Positions 1 through 5,954 of a stretch of 6,426 nt of DNA are shown one piece after another. The number at the start of each line of letters is the position of its first letter. The first letter of the stretch is position 1. A program made the position numbers and the translations under genes. The stretch comes from Bacillota bacterium. GTDB taxonomy: Bacteria; Bacillota; Dehalobacteriia; UBA4068. The stretch lies in assembly GCA_009778255.1 (NCBI GenBank), contig WRKD01000102.1, forward strand, positions 1 through 6,426. The letters run 5' to 3'. The notes below the pieces were generated by a model, which worked only from the letters and a program-made list of their open reading frames with translations, ran no database searches and had not been told where the DNA came from.

Positions 1-78
1 GGCCGGATATTTGCCGCTGATTATATCATTTTCGATTATTTCAATAATTTGTTTAAAAATTGGCTCATGATCATTCAT
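1..78 (-). CDS. GntR-family transcriptional regulator, N-terminal fragment (YtrA-like), cut by window edge
   Basis: Only the first 26 codons are visible; the gene continues past position 1. The peptide starts MNDHEPIFKQII and continues through a segment ending ISGKYPA. This is the classic start of the GntR winged-helix domain: a P-I/L-x-x-Q-I-x-x-x-I opening, then an I-x-x-G-x-Y/L-x-x-G/A turn before the recognition helix. Such starts are typical of the short YtrA subfamily, whose members often control neighbouring ABC transporter genes. The start ATG is preceded by a strong purine-rich site, GGGAGGGG, with a 5-nt spacer. It begins 17 bp after the permease stop codon, so it is probably the next gene of the same operon. 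The effector domain lies outside the window, so the subfamily and ligand are inferred. No frameshift is seen in the visible part. Confidence 0.82.
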   Translation of the reverse strand, partial: MNDHEPIFKQIIEIIENDIISGKYPA

Positions 79-95
79 GTTTGCCCCTCCCTTTT

Positions 96-1430
96 TTATT
101 GGTTTCTTATCGCTTCCAGAGCAGAAAGGCGCATGGCTCGTATAGAAGGATAAAGCCCGGAAACCAGCGCTACAATAGCAGAAAAACTCACGCCTGCCAA
201 AGCCAACCAAGGAGGAATAACAGAATTATAGCTTTCGGCAAACCACATTATAGTACTGCCAGAAAACAACTGAGACACATTATTTATTATATACGAAATG
301 CCATAACTCAAACCCAGACCCAAACCTCCGCCCAGCAAACCTATGCAAGCGGCTTCAAATAGAAACAATTGCATAATATTAGCCATACGGCAGCCTAAAA
401 CTTTAATTACACCTATTTCCCGTGTGCGTTCTATAATAGACATCAGCATAGTATTCATAATGCCGATAGCCGCCACCAGCATAGCTACCGCGCCAATAAC
501 GCCTAACACATTTTGTATAAGCTTAACCGATTCTTGCTGCTGGCTTATCCACTCGCCGTTTCCCCAACCTTCCATACCAAGAGCGCGGATGTTTTCTACA
601 ACGGCGGCTACATTATCCATATCGTCTACCATCAAGTAGAGGTTTTGCACCTGACTGTGTTTGGGGTCGTAATTATAGATAAAATTTTTATTCTCTTTAC
701 AAAGGGCTTCCATGGTAGCTAAATCGACAAAACCAGTACTCCAATAATTAGAACCGCCACTAATAGTATCCAAAATACCGCTAACTTCTAAGGTATATAT
801 TTTACCACGGCTTTGTCCTTCTTCATAATAAGCGTTTGGTTCAAAAGCGCTCCAATCAAAGGAAAATAAAATTTTGTCTTCCAGCAGGTTTACATTTGGC
901 TCGCGCTCCTCATAGGGAACCCAATCATAAGGACCCCAATAGCGGCGAGGCGGTTCCATATTATAACCAATATCGCTGGAGAGTATGACTTTTAAGCTGT
1001 TGCGCCCACTGCGGCCTTCAGGCAATTCCCCCACTGTAGGCAAAAAACCAAAAGTTTCGGCTAAAGTAAAATCTACGCCATTTAACTGTACCCACCCCCG
1101 GTTGCGCCCGCTTTTCAGATTTCCGCTTTGATTGATAATGGGTAATACAGCTTCTACATGCTCCATTTCTTTTATTTGCCGTATTGTTTTATCATCCAGT
1201 TCATTTTGTCTGCCGGTACTGCTATTCCAGCCGGGATAAACCTGTACTTGGTTTAAGCTACCAAAATTTTTTAATTGCTCTTCAAATGATTGTTGAAAAC
1301 CGATGCCCACAGAAATCATCACCACAATGCTGATAGTACCCACAGCCATGCCCAATGCCGTAAGGAAAGTACGCAGCTTACGCCGGGTGAGATTGGTAAA
1401 AGCCATAATAAAAGTGTCTACTATATTCAT
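96..1430 (-). CDS. ABC transporter permease, MacB/FtsX family
   Basis: This 444-residue membrane protein has MacB topology. A basic N-terminal amphipathic stretch (LTRRKLRTFLTALG, about 14-27) leads into TM1 (about 22-44). A large extracytoplasmic domain spans about 45-305. TM2 (about 306-328), TM3 (about 352-384) and TM4 (about 405-427) form the FtsX domain. The coupling segment ERTREIGVIKVLG (334-346) after TM2 and the C-terminal pattern P-S-x-R-A-x-x-L-x-A-L-E-A-I-R (428-442) are hallmarks of the family. Such proteins dimerise and transmit ATP-driven motion across the membrane rather than forming a conventional pore. The extracytoplasmic domain seems somewhat longer than in YknZ-like proteins and holds an aromatic, proline-rich patch (PRRYWGPYDWVPY, 161-173). 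The start is supported by GAGGT five bases upstream. It follows the Ig-like protein gene by 30 bp and should pair with the ATPase encoded two genes upstream. The substrate is not evident. Confidence 0.93.
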   Translation of the reverse strand: MNIVDTFIMAFTNLTRRKLRTFLTALGMAVGTISIVVMISVGIGFQQSFEEQLKNFGSLNQVQVYPGWNSSTGRQNELDDKTIRQIKEMEHVEAVLPIINQSGNLKSGRNRGWVQLNGVDFTLAETFGFLPTVGELPEGRSGRNSLKVILSSDIGYNMEPPRRYWGPYDWVPYEEREPNVNLLEDKILFSFDWSAFEPNAYYEEGQSRGKIYTLEVSGILDTISGGSNYWSTGFVDLATMEALCKENKNFIYNYDPKHSQVQNLYLMVDDMDNVAAVVENIRALGMEGWGNGEWISQQQESVKLIQNVLGVIGAVAMLVAAIGIMNTMLMSIIERTREIGVIKVLGCRMANIMQLFLFEAACIGLLGGGLGLGLSYGISYIINNVSQLFSGSTIMWFAESYNSVIPPWLALAGVSFSAIVALVSGLYPSIRAMRLSALEAIRNQ

Positions 1431-1460
1431 GAGTTACCTCTTAAACGACTCATTTCATTA

Positions 1461-3317
1461 TTAATCATTTTCGTCGGAGAGTTCTGCTTGCCGTTTCTTG
1501 ATTCGGCGTTTGCGTAAAATGATAATTAACAAAGCCAAAATAATAACGCCTCCGCCTATAATCCACCATTTACCGCTACCCCTAATAAAGACTAATAAAC
1601 CGGTTTGCTGGTCGGAATCAAAGCCTGGGCTATCCGGGTAAAACATATCATCGCCTTTATAATCGCCCTCAAATGGAAAATCGGCGGAAAATGCTTCCTG
1701 CACCGTGATAGTAAAATTTTGGCGTTCTTCCAGCTTATCTCCATATTCATCTTCGAAAGCCACCACAATAGCGCCTTCTATTTGACCCGCTTCATTGGCA
1801 ATGATGCCAATATCCACATTATTTTGCTGACCGGCTTGCATAGTACCAAGATATGTTCTTTCTTCTATAGAGAGTCCCGGACCTTCTACAGTTACCATTA
1901 CATTATAAATTGAGCTTTTCCCCATATTAATAATAGAAAAATAAGGGTACACAGTTAAACCTTGTTCTACAAACGGCATATCGAAACGGGGCTCGTCGAG
2001 CACCAGGCGTATCTCTTGATTAATGGGCACTGTAATATTGGCGCTGGCTGTATATGCTTTATACTTTTCGTCTTCATACTCCATAACAACAGAAAGCATA
2101 TTTGGTTTAGCTGGGGTATCGGGCCTTACTTGCAGCTCCAAAGTAGTCTGAATACTGCTGCCTGCCCCCATGTTTCGAACATATACAGTGTTCGAGCCGT
2201 TTTTGGCAGGTACTACATAAGCATTTTCTTCATCAGCATTAGTAATGGTTATGGTAAGGTTTTGTATAGGCTGTTCACTGGTATTGGTAAACTGCATATC
2301 GAGAGTGAAATTGGCGCCGGCGTAGATTTTATTCGGCTCGATACTGTAGGAAGAAACGATCAGTTTGGGCTTTGGCTTATTCTCCTCATCCTTTTCTTCT
2401 TCTTCCTTATCATCCTCTTTAGCACGGCTTATATGTATATAAGCGGTAACACTGCCCGTACTGCGTACGCCATTTCTGCTATATTCCAAAGCGAACTTTA
2501 TGGCCTTAGCGCCGGAACTTACATGTTCGGAAAGCAGAAAATCGTAAGTAATATTGCGGCTGGTTCCCGCAGCAAAGTTGCCCAAAGACTGTTCATAGTT
2601 TTGTTTTTCTACCACAAAAGGAAATTTATCTAATTCTGTGCTGATAATTGGTTTAATAGTTACATCGTTTAAGGTAAGACCGGTATTCATCAATTCCAAG
2701 GTCATAACAACACGCTCGCCATAAGCGGCACTGGGCGTAGGTGTAGAAGTTATAACTATTTGCCCACTATCCTCTTCTTCCTTTTTCACAACTTCCGTGC
2801 CGTCGGAAAGAATCTTTACATAGGTGCGAATGGTAGTTTCCTTGGTTTCGCGCGTAGAGCCATTAGCAGCAACATAAACAAGCTCGAAATCTATAGGATA
2901 AGTACCGGCAGTAGCTTTTTGACTAATGGTTAAATTAAAGGTCGGCCGGGCGCGATTTTGGGAGAGTGTGACAGTTTGAGTATAAGTTGTTTGTTTGATC
3001 TCGAAAGGCCATTTACTTAAATCGGTGCTGACCTGCGGGGTAATAGTAATTTCCCTTACAGAATTCCAGCCAAATTCCCTACTATAATATAGCGGTATAA
3101 CAATATTTACCGCTTGACCCGGGTCGCCTGAAGGTATAACCATGCTACCATCTACCCGAATTGGGTCGCCATAACCTGGCGGCGGCGGCGTATAAATAGA
3201 ATCGTCATCGTCGTCAGAAATAGCAACATTGTAAGCAAGAGCCGACGTAGTAAACAATGTCACAATCATCAATAGTATCCACAAAAGACCGGTTAGTAAT
3301 TTCATGCGCTTGATCAT
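1461..3317 (-). CDS. Secreted, membrane-anchored Ig-like repeat protein (COG1361/CARDB-like) of an ABC operon
   Basis: This 618-residue protein appears built as an extracellular stalk. A signal peptide (1-28, basic start, hydrophobic core, cleavage likely after TSALA) is followed by an acidic run DDDDD (35-39) and PPPPG. Four beta-rich modules follow at about 58-172, 185-297, 318-432 and 436-539. The first two are visibly duplicated (VSTDLSKWPFEIKQ versus ISTELDKFPFVVEK). Charged linkers separate them: KKEEED near 178 and a Glu/Asp/Lys-rich stretch at 299-318. One C-terminal transmembrane helix (about 584-601) and a basic tail (RKRRIKKR) anchor it with the modules outside. Modules containing TNTSEQPIQNLTI or INMGKSSIYNVMV resemble the CARDB/NEW3/COG1361 S-layer-like fold. 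I know such proteins next to MacB-type ABC genes, but their function is poorly defined. The start follows GGAGG with a 7-nt spacer. Its position between ATPase and permease suggests an adaptor or substrate-binding partner (inference). Confidence 0.8.
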   Translation of the reverse strand: MIKRMKLLTGLLWILLMIVTLFTTSALAYNVAISDDDDDSIYTPPPPGYGDPIRVDGSMVIPSGDPGQAVNIVIPLYYSREFGWNSVREITITPQVSTDLSKWPFEIKQTTYTQTVTLSQNRARPTFNLTISQKATAGTYPIDFELVYVAANGSTRETKETTIRTYVKILSDGTEVVKKEEEDSGQIVITSTPTPSAAYGERVVMTLELMNTGLTLNDVTIKPIISTELDKFPFVVEKQNYEQSLGNFAAGTSRNITYDFLLSEHVSSGAKAIKFALEYSRNGVRSTGSVTAYIHISRAKEDDKEEEEKDEENKPKPKLIVSSYSIEPNKIYAGANFTLDMQFTNTSEQPIQNLTITITNADEENAYVVPAKNGSNTVYVRNMGAGSSIQTTLELQVRPDTPAKPNMLSVVMEYEDEKYKAYTASANITVPINQEIRLVLDEPRFDMPFVEQGLTVYPYFSIINMGKSSIYNVMVTVEGPGLSIEERTYLGTMQAGQQNNVDIGIIANEAGQIEGAIVVAFEDEYGDKLEERQNFTITVQEAFSADFPFEGDYKGDDMFYPDSPGFDSDQQTGLLVFIRGSGKWWIIGGGVIILALLIIILRKRRIKKRQAELSDEND

Positions 3318-3339
3318 GATTTTTCCTCCACGTTGTTTT

Positions 3340-3353
3340 ATTGATAAATCAAT
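3340..3353. repeat. Short inverted repeat between the ATPase and Ig-like genes
   Basis: ATTGAT-AA-ATCAAT, perfect 6-bp arms around a 2-bp centre, lies in the 85-bp AT-rich gap, just upstream of the Shine-Dalgarno of the Ig-like protein gene. No T-tract follows on the minus strand, so it is not a terminator. It may be chance in AT-rich DNA. Confidence 0.3.
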
Positions 3354-3402
3354 GCTTTTAATAAATATTAATCATAAAAACAAGTGTTCTTTAATTTATT
3401 AC

Positions 3403-4110
3403 TTATTCATTTTCCTGCCAATTCTCATTCTTTCCATCCAGCACAGATATTTTTTTATCGGCATAAGCCGCCATTTGTGCATCGTGGGTAACCATTACAA
3501 ATGTAGTGTGGCGGCGGCGAAATATATCCAATAAAAGCAGCATGATCTCTTCACTGGTTTTAGAATCCAGGTTGCCGGTAGGTTCATCTGCAAAGACGAT
3601 TTTGGGGTTGGCAACCAAGGCACGAGCTATACCCACCCTCTGCTGTTGCCCTCCGGACATTTGCATGGGTTTATGGTGGGCATGACTTTTTAAGCCTACC
3701 AATGCAAGCGCTTCTAAAGCCCGTTTCTTTCGTTCACGCCGCGATATTCCGGCAAAGGCTAGCGGCAAAGCAGTGTTCTCTAATGCAGTAAACTGGGAAA
3801 GAAGGTTGAAAGATTGAAAAACAAAGCCAATATGGCGCTGCCGAAATTCTATTAACTCCCTTTCTGTCATACGTTCTACATGGCGGCCGGCGACAACTAT
3901 TTCTCCGGAGCTCACTCCTTCCAGGCCAGCCATTAAATTAAGCAGTGTAGATTTACCGCTGCCGGAACGCCCCACTATGCAGGCAAATTCTCCTTCCTCA
4001 ATAAACATGCTTAAACCATTAAGGGCGCGTACTTTTACTTCACCCACTCTATATATTTTTTTCACATTGCGCACATCAATAATGTGTTTTTTTAGCTGGC
4101 CTTGCGCCAT
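3403..4110 (-). CDS. ABC transporter ATP-binding protein, LolD/MacB type
   Basis: This 235-residue nucleotide-binding domain carries the full set of ABC motifs (numbering from the ATG at 4110): Walker A GRSGSGKST (47-55), Q-loop VFQ with Gln about 99, signature MSGGQQQR (151-158, Met in place of the usual Leu), Walker B IVFADEP (171-177) with catalytic Glu 176, D-loop GNLDS, and H-loop THD with His 209. The LNLMAGLE and FADEPTGNLDS wording is typical of the LolD/MacB/YknY group that pairs with FtsX-like permeases. An upstream in-frame TTG at 4131 would add seven residues but has no ribosome binding site. The ATG is preceded by AGGTG at a rather long spacing (11 nt), so I prefer it. It is first in the operon, followed after 85 bp by the Ig-like protein gene. 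It should power the permease from the cytoplasmic face. Confidence 0.93.
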   Translation of the reverse strand: MAQGQLKKHIIDVRNVKKIYRVGEVKVRALNGLSMFIEEGEFACIVGRSGSGKSTLLNLMAGLEGVSSGEIVVAGRHVERMTERELIEFRQRHIGFVFQSFNLLSQFTALENTALPLAFAGISRRERKKRALEALALVGLKSHAHHKPMQMSGGQQQRVGIARALVANPKIVFADEPTGNLDSKTSEEIMLLLLDIFRRRHTTFVMVTHDAQMAAYADKKISVLDGKNENWQENE

Positions 4111-4203
4111 AAGGAAAATAACACCTGCCAATTTAATTTTTCAATATTTTTAATCTAAAAAAATAGACGAAGTAAATACTAAAAATGTTCGCAAATATCT
4201 TTT

Positions 4204-4240
4204 AAAGAATATTATACAATATATTTTCTAGAGTTAAAGA
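4204..4240 (-). promoter_or_regulatory. Putative promoter of the ABC-transporter operon
   Basis: On the minus strand a perfect TATAAT -10 box lies at 4216-4211, about 100 nt upstream of the ATPase ATG. The best -35 match is only TTTAAC, 16 nt further upstream, so the promoter may be weak or activator-dependent. The -10 box lies within a small inverted repeat, ATATT-GTAT-AATAT. A CGAA...TTCG pair (4168-4171 and 4188-4191) lies in the leader downstream. Either could be an operator for the GntR protein encoded at the end of the operon, but both are short and the region is AT-rich. Confidence 0.5.
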
Positions 4241-4280
4241 AAAATGCCTTCCTTGTTGGCAAAAACAATTATCTGCTTAT

Positions 4281-4308
4281 AAAAAAACAAGCCGTATAAA
4301 ACGACTTG
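4281..4308 (-). terminator. Rho-independent terminator of rplU-rpmA
   Basis: Read on the minus strand, an 8-bp stem (CAAGTCGT, 5-nt loop TTTAT, ACGGCTTG; one G-U wobble) is followed directly by seven T residues. On the plus strand the wobble becomes a C-A mismatch, so the minus orientation is favoured. It ends the ribosomal transcript about 120 nt after the rpmA stop codon and separates it from the ABC operon, which has its own promoter further downstream. Confidence 0.8.
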
Positions 4309-4325
4309 CTTTTTAGTCCGGTACT

Positions 4326-4372
4326 AAAGGGTATCTTTATATATTCGCTCATCACCATCTTCGCTACCCTTT
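4326..4372 (-). repeat. 8-bp inverted repeat in the 3' untranslated region of rpmA
   Basis: AAAGGGTA (4326-4333) and TACCCTTT (4365-4372) are perfect complements separated by 31 nt. In the minus-strand RNA they could form a stem-loop. A competing pairing exists: TTCGCT just downstream of rpmA (complement of about 4390-4395) can pair with AGCGAA next to the first arm. With the terminator 20 nt further on, this makes the stretch look structured. There is no credible reading frame in it. Confidence 0.5.
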
Positions 4373-4425
4373 ATACATCCTGATAAGATAAAGCGAAAAC
4401 TATGATCGCCAACAGAACTTAAACA

Positions 4426-4689
4426 TTAAACAGCTTCATCGGCATACACGCTAACCTGTTTTCTTGTTCTATCTTTGCGTTCGAAACGCACCCGGCCGTT
4501 AATGGTGGCAAATAAGGTATCATCTTTACCAATGCCCACATTATTACCGGGATGAAACCGTGTGCCACGCTGGCGTACTATAATGCTGCCCGCAGTAACA
4601 AACTGCCCGTCGCCGCGTTTTAAGCCCAAGCGCTGGGCTTTGGAATCGCGGCCATTACGCGAAGAGCCGCCTGCCTTTTTATGAGCCAT
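4426..4689 (-). CDS. rpmA: 50S ribosomal protein L27
   Basis: This 87-residue protein matches L27 along its length: MAHKKAGGSSRNGRDS at the N-terminus, the core pattern RQRGTRFHPGNNVGIGKDDT, and the ending GRVRFERKDRTRKQVSVY. L27 binds 23S rRNA near the peptidyl-transferase centre, and its flexible N-terminus reaches toward the tRNA acceptor end. An in-frame ATG three codons upstream (4698) lies directly against the AAAGGAG site, too close to be used. The ATG at 4689 sits 9 nt after it and gives the normal MAHKK start. The protein lacks the N-terminal extension cleaved by the Prp protease in Bacilli and many Clostridia. It lies 37 bp after rplU, in the same transcript, and is followed by a terminator rather than obg. 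Confidence 0.98.
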   Translation of the reverse strand: MAHKKAGGSSRNGRDSKAQRLGLKRGDGQFVTAGSIIVRQRGTRFHPGNNVGIGKDDTLFATINGRVRFERKDRTRKQVSVYADEAV

Positions 4690-4726
4690 ACAGATCATCT
4701 CCTTTATTGAGAATACATTTAAGGCT

Positions 4727-5038
4727 TTAAGCCATTATTTTTTCTACTTGCAATTTTGTAAACGGCTGGCGATGTCCGTTCTTTACGCGGATATTTTTCT
4801 TAGGTTTATATTTAAATACAATAACCTTTTTAGCCTTACCATGCTCCAATACCGTACAGCTTATTTTAGCATTTTCGATATAAGGCGTGCCGGTTGTTAG
4901 GTTCTCGCCGTCATGCAAAGCTATGATTTTATCGATTTCTACTGTGCTATTTGGTTCACCTTTCAGTAATTCCACATTAATTATATCGCCCTCAGCCACT
5001 TTGTATTGTTTGCCGCCTGTTTCAATAATAGCAAACAT
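4727..5038 (-). CDS. rplU: 50S ribosomal protein L21
   Basis: This is a 103-residue L21, the usual family length. Diagnostic stretches are MFAIIETGGKQYKVAEGD at the start, LLKGE, and the basic C-terminal part FKYKPKKNIRVKNGHRQPFT, which contains the KxKKxxRxxxGHRQ signature contacting 23S rRNA. The frame stays open to position 5077, but the true start is the ATG at 5038: it has AGGAGGTG at a 6-nt spacing, and the 13 residues upstream do not belong to the family. L21 is an early assembly protein of the large subunit. The gene opens the rplU-rpmA operon, with a near-consensus promoter and a structured leader upstream. No prp gene separates it from rpmA. Confidence 0.98.
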   Translation of the reverse strand: MFAIIETGGKQYKVAEGDIINVELLKGEPNSTVEIDKIIALHDGENLTTGTPYIENAKISCTVLEHGKAKKVIVFKYKPKKNIRVKNGHRQPFTKLQVEKIMA

Positions 5039-5123
5039 CTGTTGCACCTCCTCTACATTATAGACTCGCCCAACCAAGGCGGCGGTTTCCCGCTCTTAAA
5101 CCCGGCCGGTGCGGTATGACAAC
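5039..5123 (-). promoter_or_regulatory. rplU 5' leader, candidate L21 autoregulatory leader
   Basis: The roughly 85-nt untranslated region is GC-rich compared with its surroundings and can fold. One hairpin (5080-5108) pairs CGGC and GGTTT with AAACC and GCCG around a 9-nt loop, with a 2-nt bulge. A second, long-range pairing joins CTGTTG (5125-5120) and CACC (5111-5108) at the 5' end to the continuous GGTGCAACAG (5048-5039) just before the start codon. That would cover part of the Shine-Dalgarno. A ribosomal L21 leader family is known upstream of rplU in Bacillota. Membership here is inferred from position and folding by eye, not from a covariance search. Confidence 0.6.
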
Positions 5124-5129
5124 AGACGA

Positions 5130-5159
5130 ATTTTAACATAAACAAGCTTGCTTTGTCAA
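5130..5159 (-). promoter_or_regulatory. Sigma-A-type promoter of rplU-rpmA
   Basis: On the minus strand a perfect TTGACA -35 box (5159-5154) is followed after 18 nt by TAAAAT (5135-5130), or after 17 nt by TTAAAA. Transcription should start near 5123, giving a leader of about 85 nt. The strength fits a ribosomal protein operon. Confidence 0.85.
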
Positions 5160-5205
5160 GAAAAAATTGATTGATGAGGAGGAAATTCCCTGGGGATACA
5201 GTAAA

Positions 5206-5229
5206 TTAAGTAATACTGCAAATACTTAA
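5206..5229. repeat. Inverted repeat upstream of the HXXEE gene, possible operator
   Basis: TTAAGTA (5206-5212) and TACTTAA (5223-5229) are perfect 7-bp arms with a 10-bp gap, so arm centres are 17 bp apart, within the range for a dimeric repressor. It ends three bases before the Shine-Dalgarno of the plus-strand gene. It could be an operator or an mRNA hairpin. No convincing -35/-10 pair is visible between here and the rplU promoter. Confidence 0.45.
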
Positions 5230-5245
5230 AATGGAGAGTTTTATT

Positions 5246-5770
5246 ATGGTAGATATTTACCTCATTATTTGGCTTTTCCCGCTAATTTTCATGTTTCATG
5301 ATTTTGAAGAAATTATTTTTATTAAGCCATGGTTTAAAAAAAACAGAGAGCGCATTAAAAAAAGGCTGCCAAAAATATCCAAAATACTGTTATCATATAC
5401 CGATGTCCTGACAACATCGTCTTTTGCAATTGGTGTTATGGGCATGTATATATTAATCTGCGCTGTTACGATCACCGCCTATATAACCGGCTGGCATTAT
5501 ATATGGTTTGGTTTATTCTTTGTTTTTACAGTTCATTTGTTTCTTCACTGTCTGCCCTGTTTTATTTTTAAAAGTTATGTCCCTGCCAGTGTAACAAGCG
5601 TAATATGCTTGCCCATTTGCTGCTATATACTTGTGTTGTTCTTACAATTACATCAAATAAGCCTTGATCGGGCCACCCTTTATATAGCAATTGGTTTCGT
5701 GTTAATGGCAGTAACCAGAATAGCTATGCAAATATTAATGAAAGAATTTGCTACTAAACAAATGTCTTGA
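5246..5770 (+). CDS. HXXEE domain-containing membrane protein, function unknown
   Basis: This 174-residue hydrophobic protein carries the motif that names its family near the N-terminus: H18-D-F-E21-E22 at the end of the first membrane segment (about 4-17). A basic cytoplasmic-looking stretch (KPWFKKNRERIKKRLPK, 27-43) follows, then membrane segments at about 58-81, 84-107, 112-134 and 145-164. A second conserved-looking region has HLFLH (97-101) followed by FKSYVPASVTS, resembling the H...Y-x-P-G-x-x-T part of the family. The conserved His and Glu residues suggest a metal or active site in the membrane, but no reaction is known to me. An upstream ATG (5231) would add five residues, yet GGAGAG (5233-5238) lies 7 nt before the ATG at 5246, so I choose the latter. 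It is divergent from rplU and stands alone. The downstream neighbour is a decayed transposase, so it may be accessory. Confidence 0.8.
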   Translation: MVDIYLIIWLFPLIFMFHDFEEIIFIKPWFKKNRERIKKRLPKISKILLSYTDVLTTSSFAIGVMGMYILICAVTITAYITGWHYIWFGLFFVFTVHLFLHCLPCFIFKSYVPASVTSVICLPICCYILVLFLQLHQISLDRATLYIAIGFVLMAVTRIAMQILMKEFATKQMS

Positions 5771-5800
5771 TAATGACTACATTTATAATTGAGAAGTACT

Positions 5801-5852
5801 GGTTTTGAATGAAAAAATGAATCCGGCTGAATTTGCCGCTATCTTGAAAACC
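5801..5852. repeat. Nested inverted repeats in the gap after the HXXEE gene
   Basis: Outer arms GGTTTT (5801-5806) and AAAACC (5847-5852) enclose CGGC (5824-5827) and GCCG (5835-5838). The arms are short and no T-tract follows, so this is not a clear terminator. The surrounding 5771-5954 holds no gene I can support. Confidence 0.25.
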
Positions 5853-5954
5853 GCCATTTTGGCAGCGAAGATATAACGCATTTTCCAGAGGTAATTACTT
5901 AAAATTTTCCTGTATAACAAGGAGATTTTTACGAATTAAAATTCACGTGTATGG

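Noticed and set aside
1962..2633. Plus-strand open frame of 223 codons inside the Ig-like protein gene
   Set aside because: It lies wholly antisense to a well-supported gene, has no ribosome site or recognisable domain, and its composition looks like a shadow of the other strand.
3304..3534. Plus-strand open frame overlapping the ATPase and Ig-like genes
   Set aside because: It is antisense to coding sequence and the AT-rich gap, with no family features; treated as a shadow frame.
4266..4355. Minus-strand frame of about 29 codons between rpmA and its terminator
   Set aside because: It runs through the terminator stem and T-tract and lacks a good ribosome site.
5171..5200. Possible promoter TTGATG ... 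GATACA for the HXXEE gene
   Set aside because: The -10 box matches only three of six consensus positions, with an 18-bp spacer; too weak to call.
5174..5209. 11-codon plus-strand frame starting ATGAGGAGG upstream of the HXXEE gene
   Set aside because: It has no ribosome site of its own; AGGAGG lies inside the frame and no start codon follows at a usable distance.
5817..5879. Short plus-strand frame MNPAEFAAILKTAILAAKI after the HXXEE gene
   Set aside because: Nineteen residues, no ribosome site upstream and no recognised family; may be a relic but cannot be supported.
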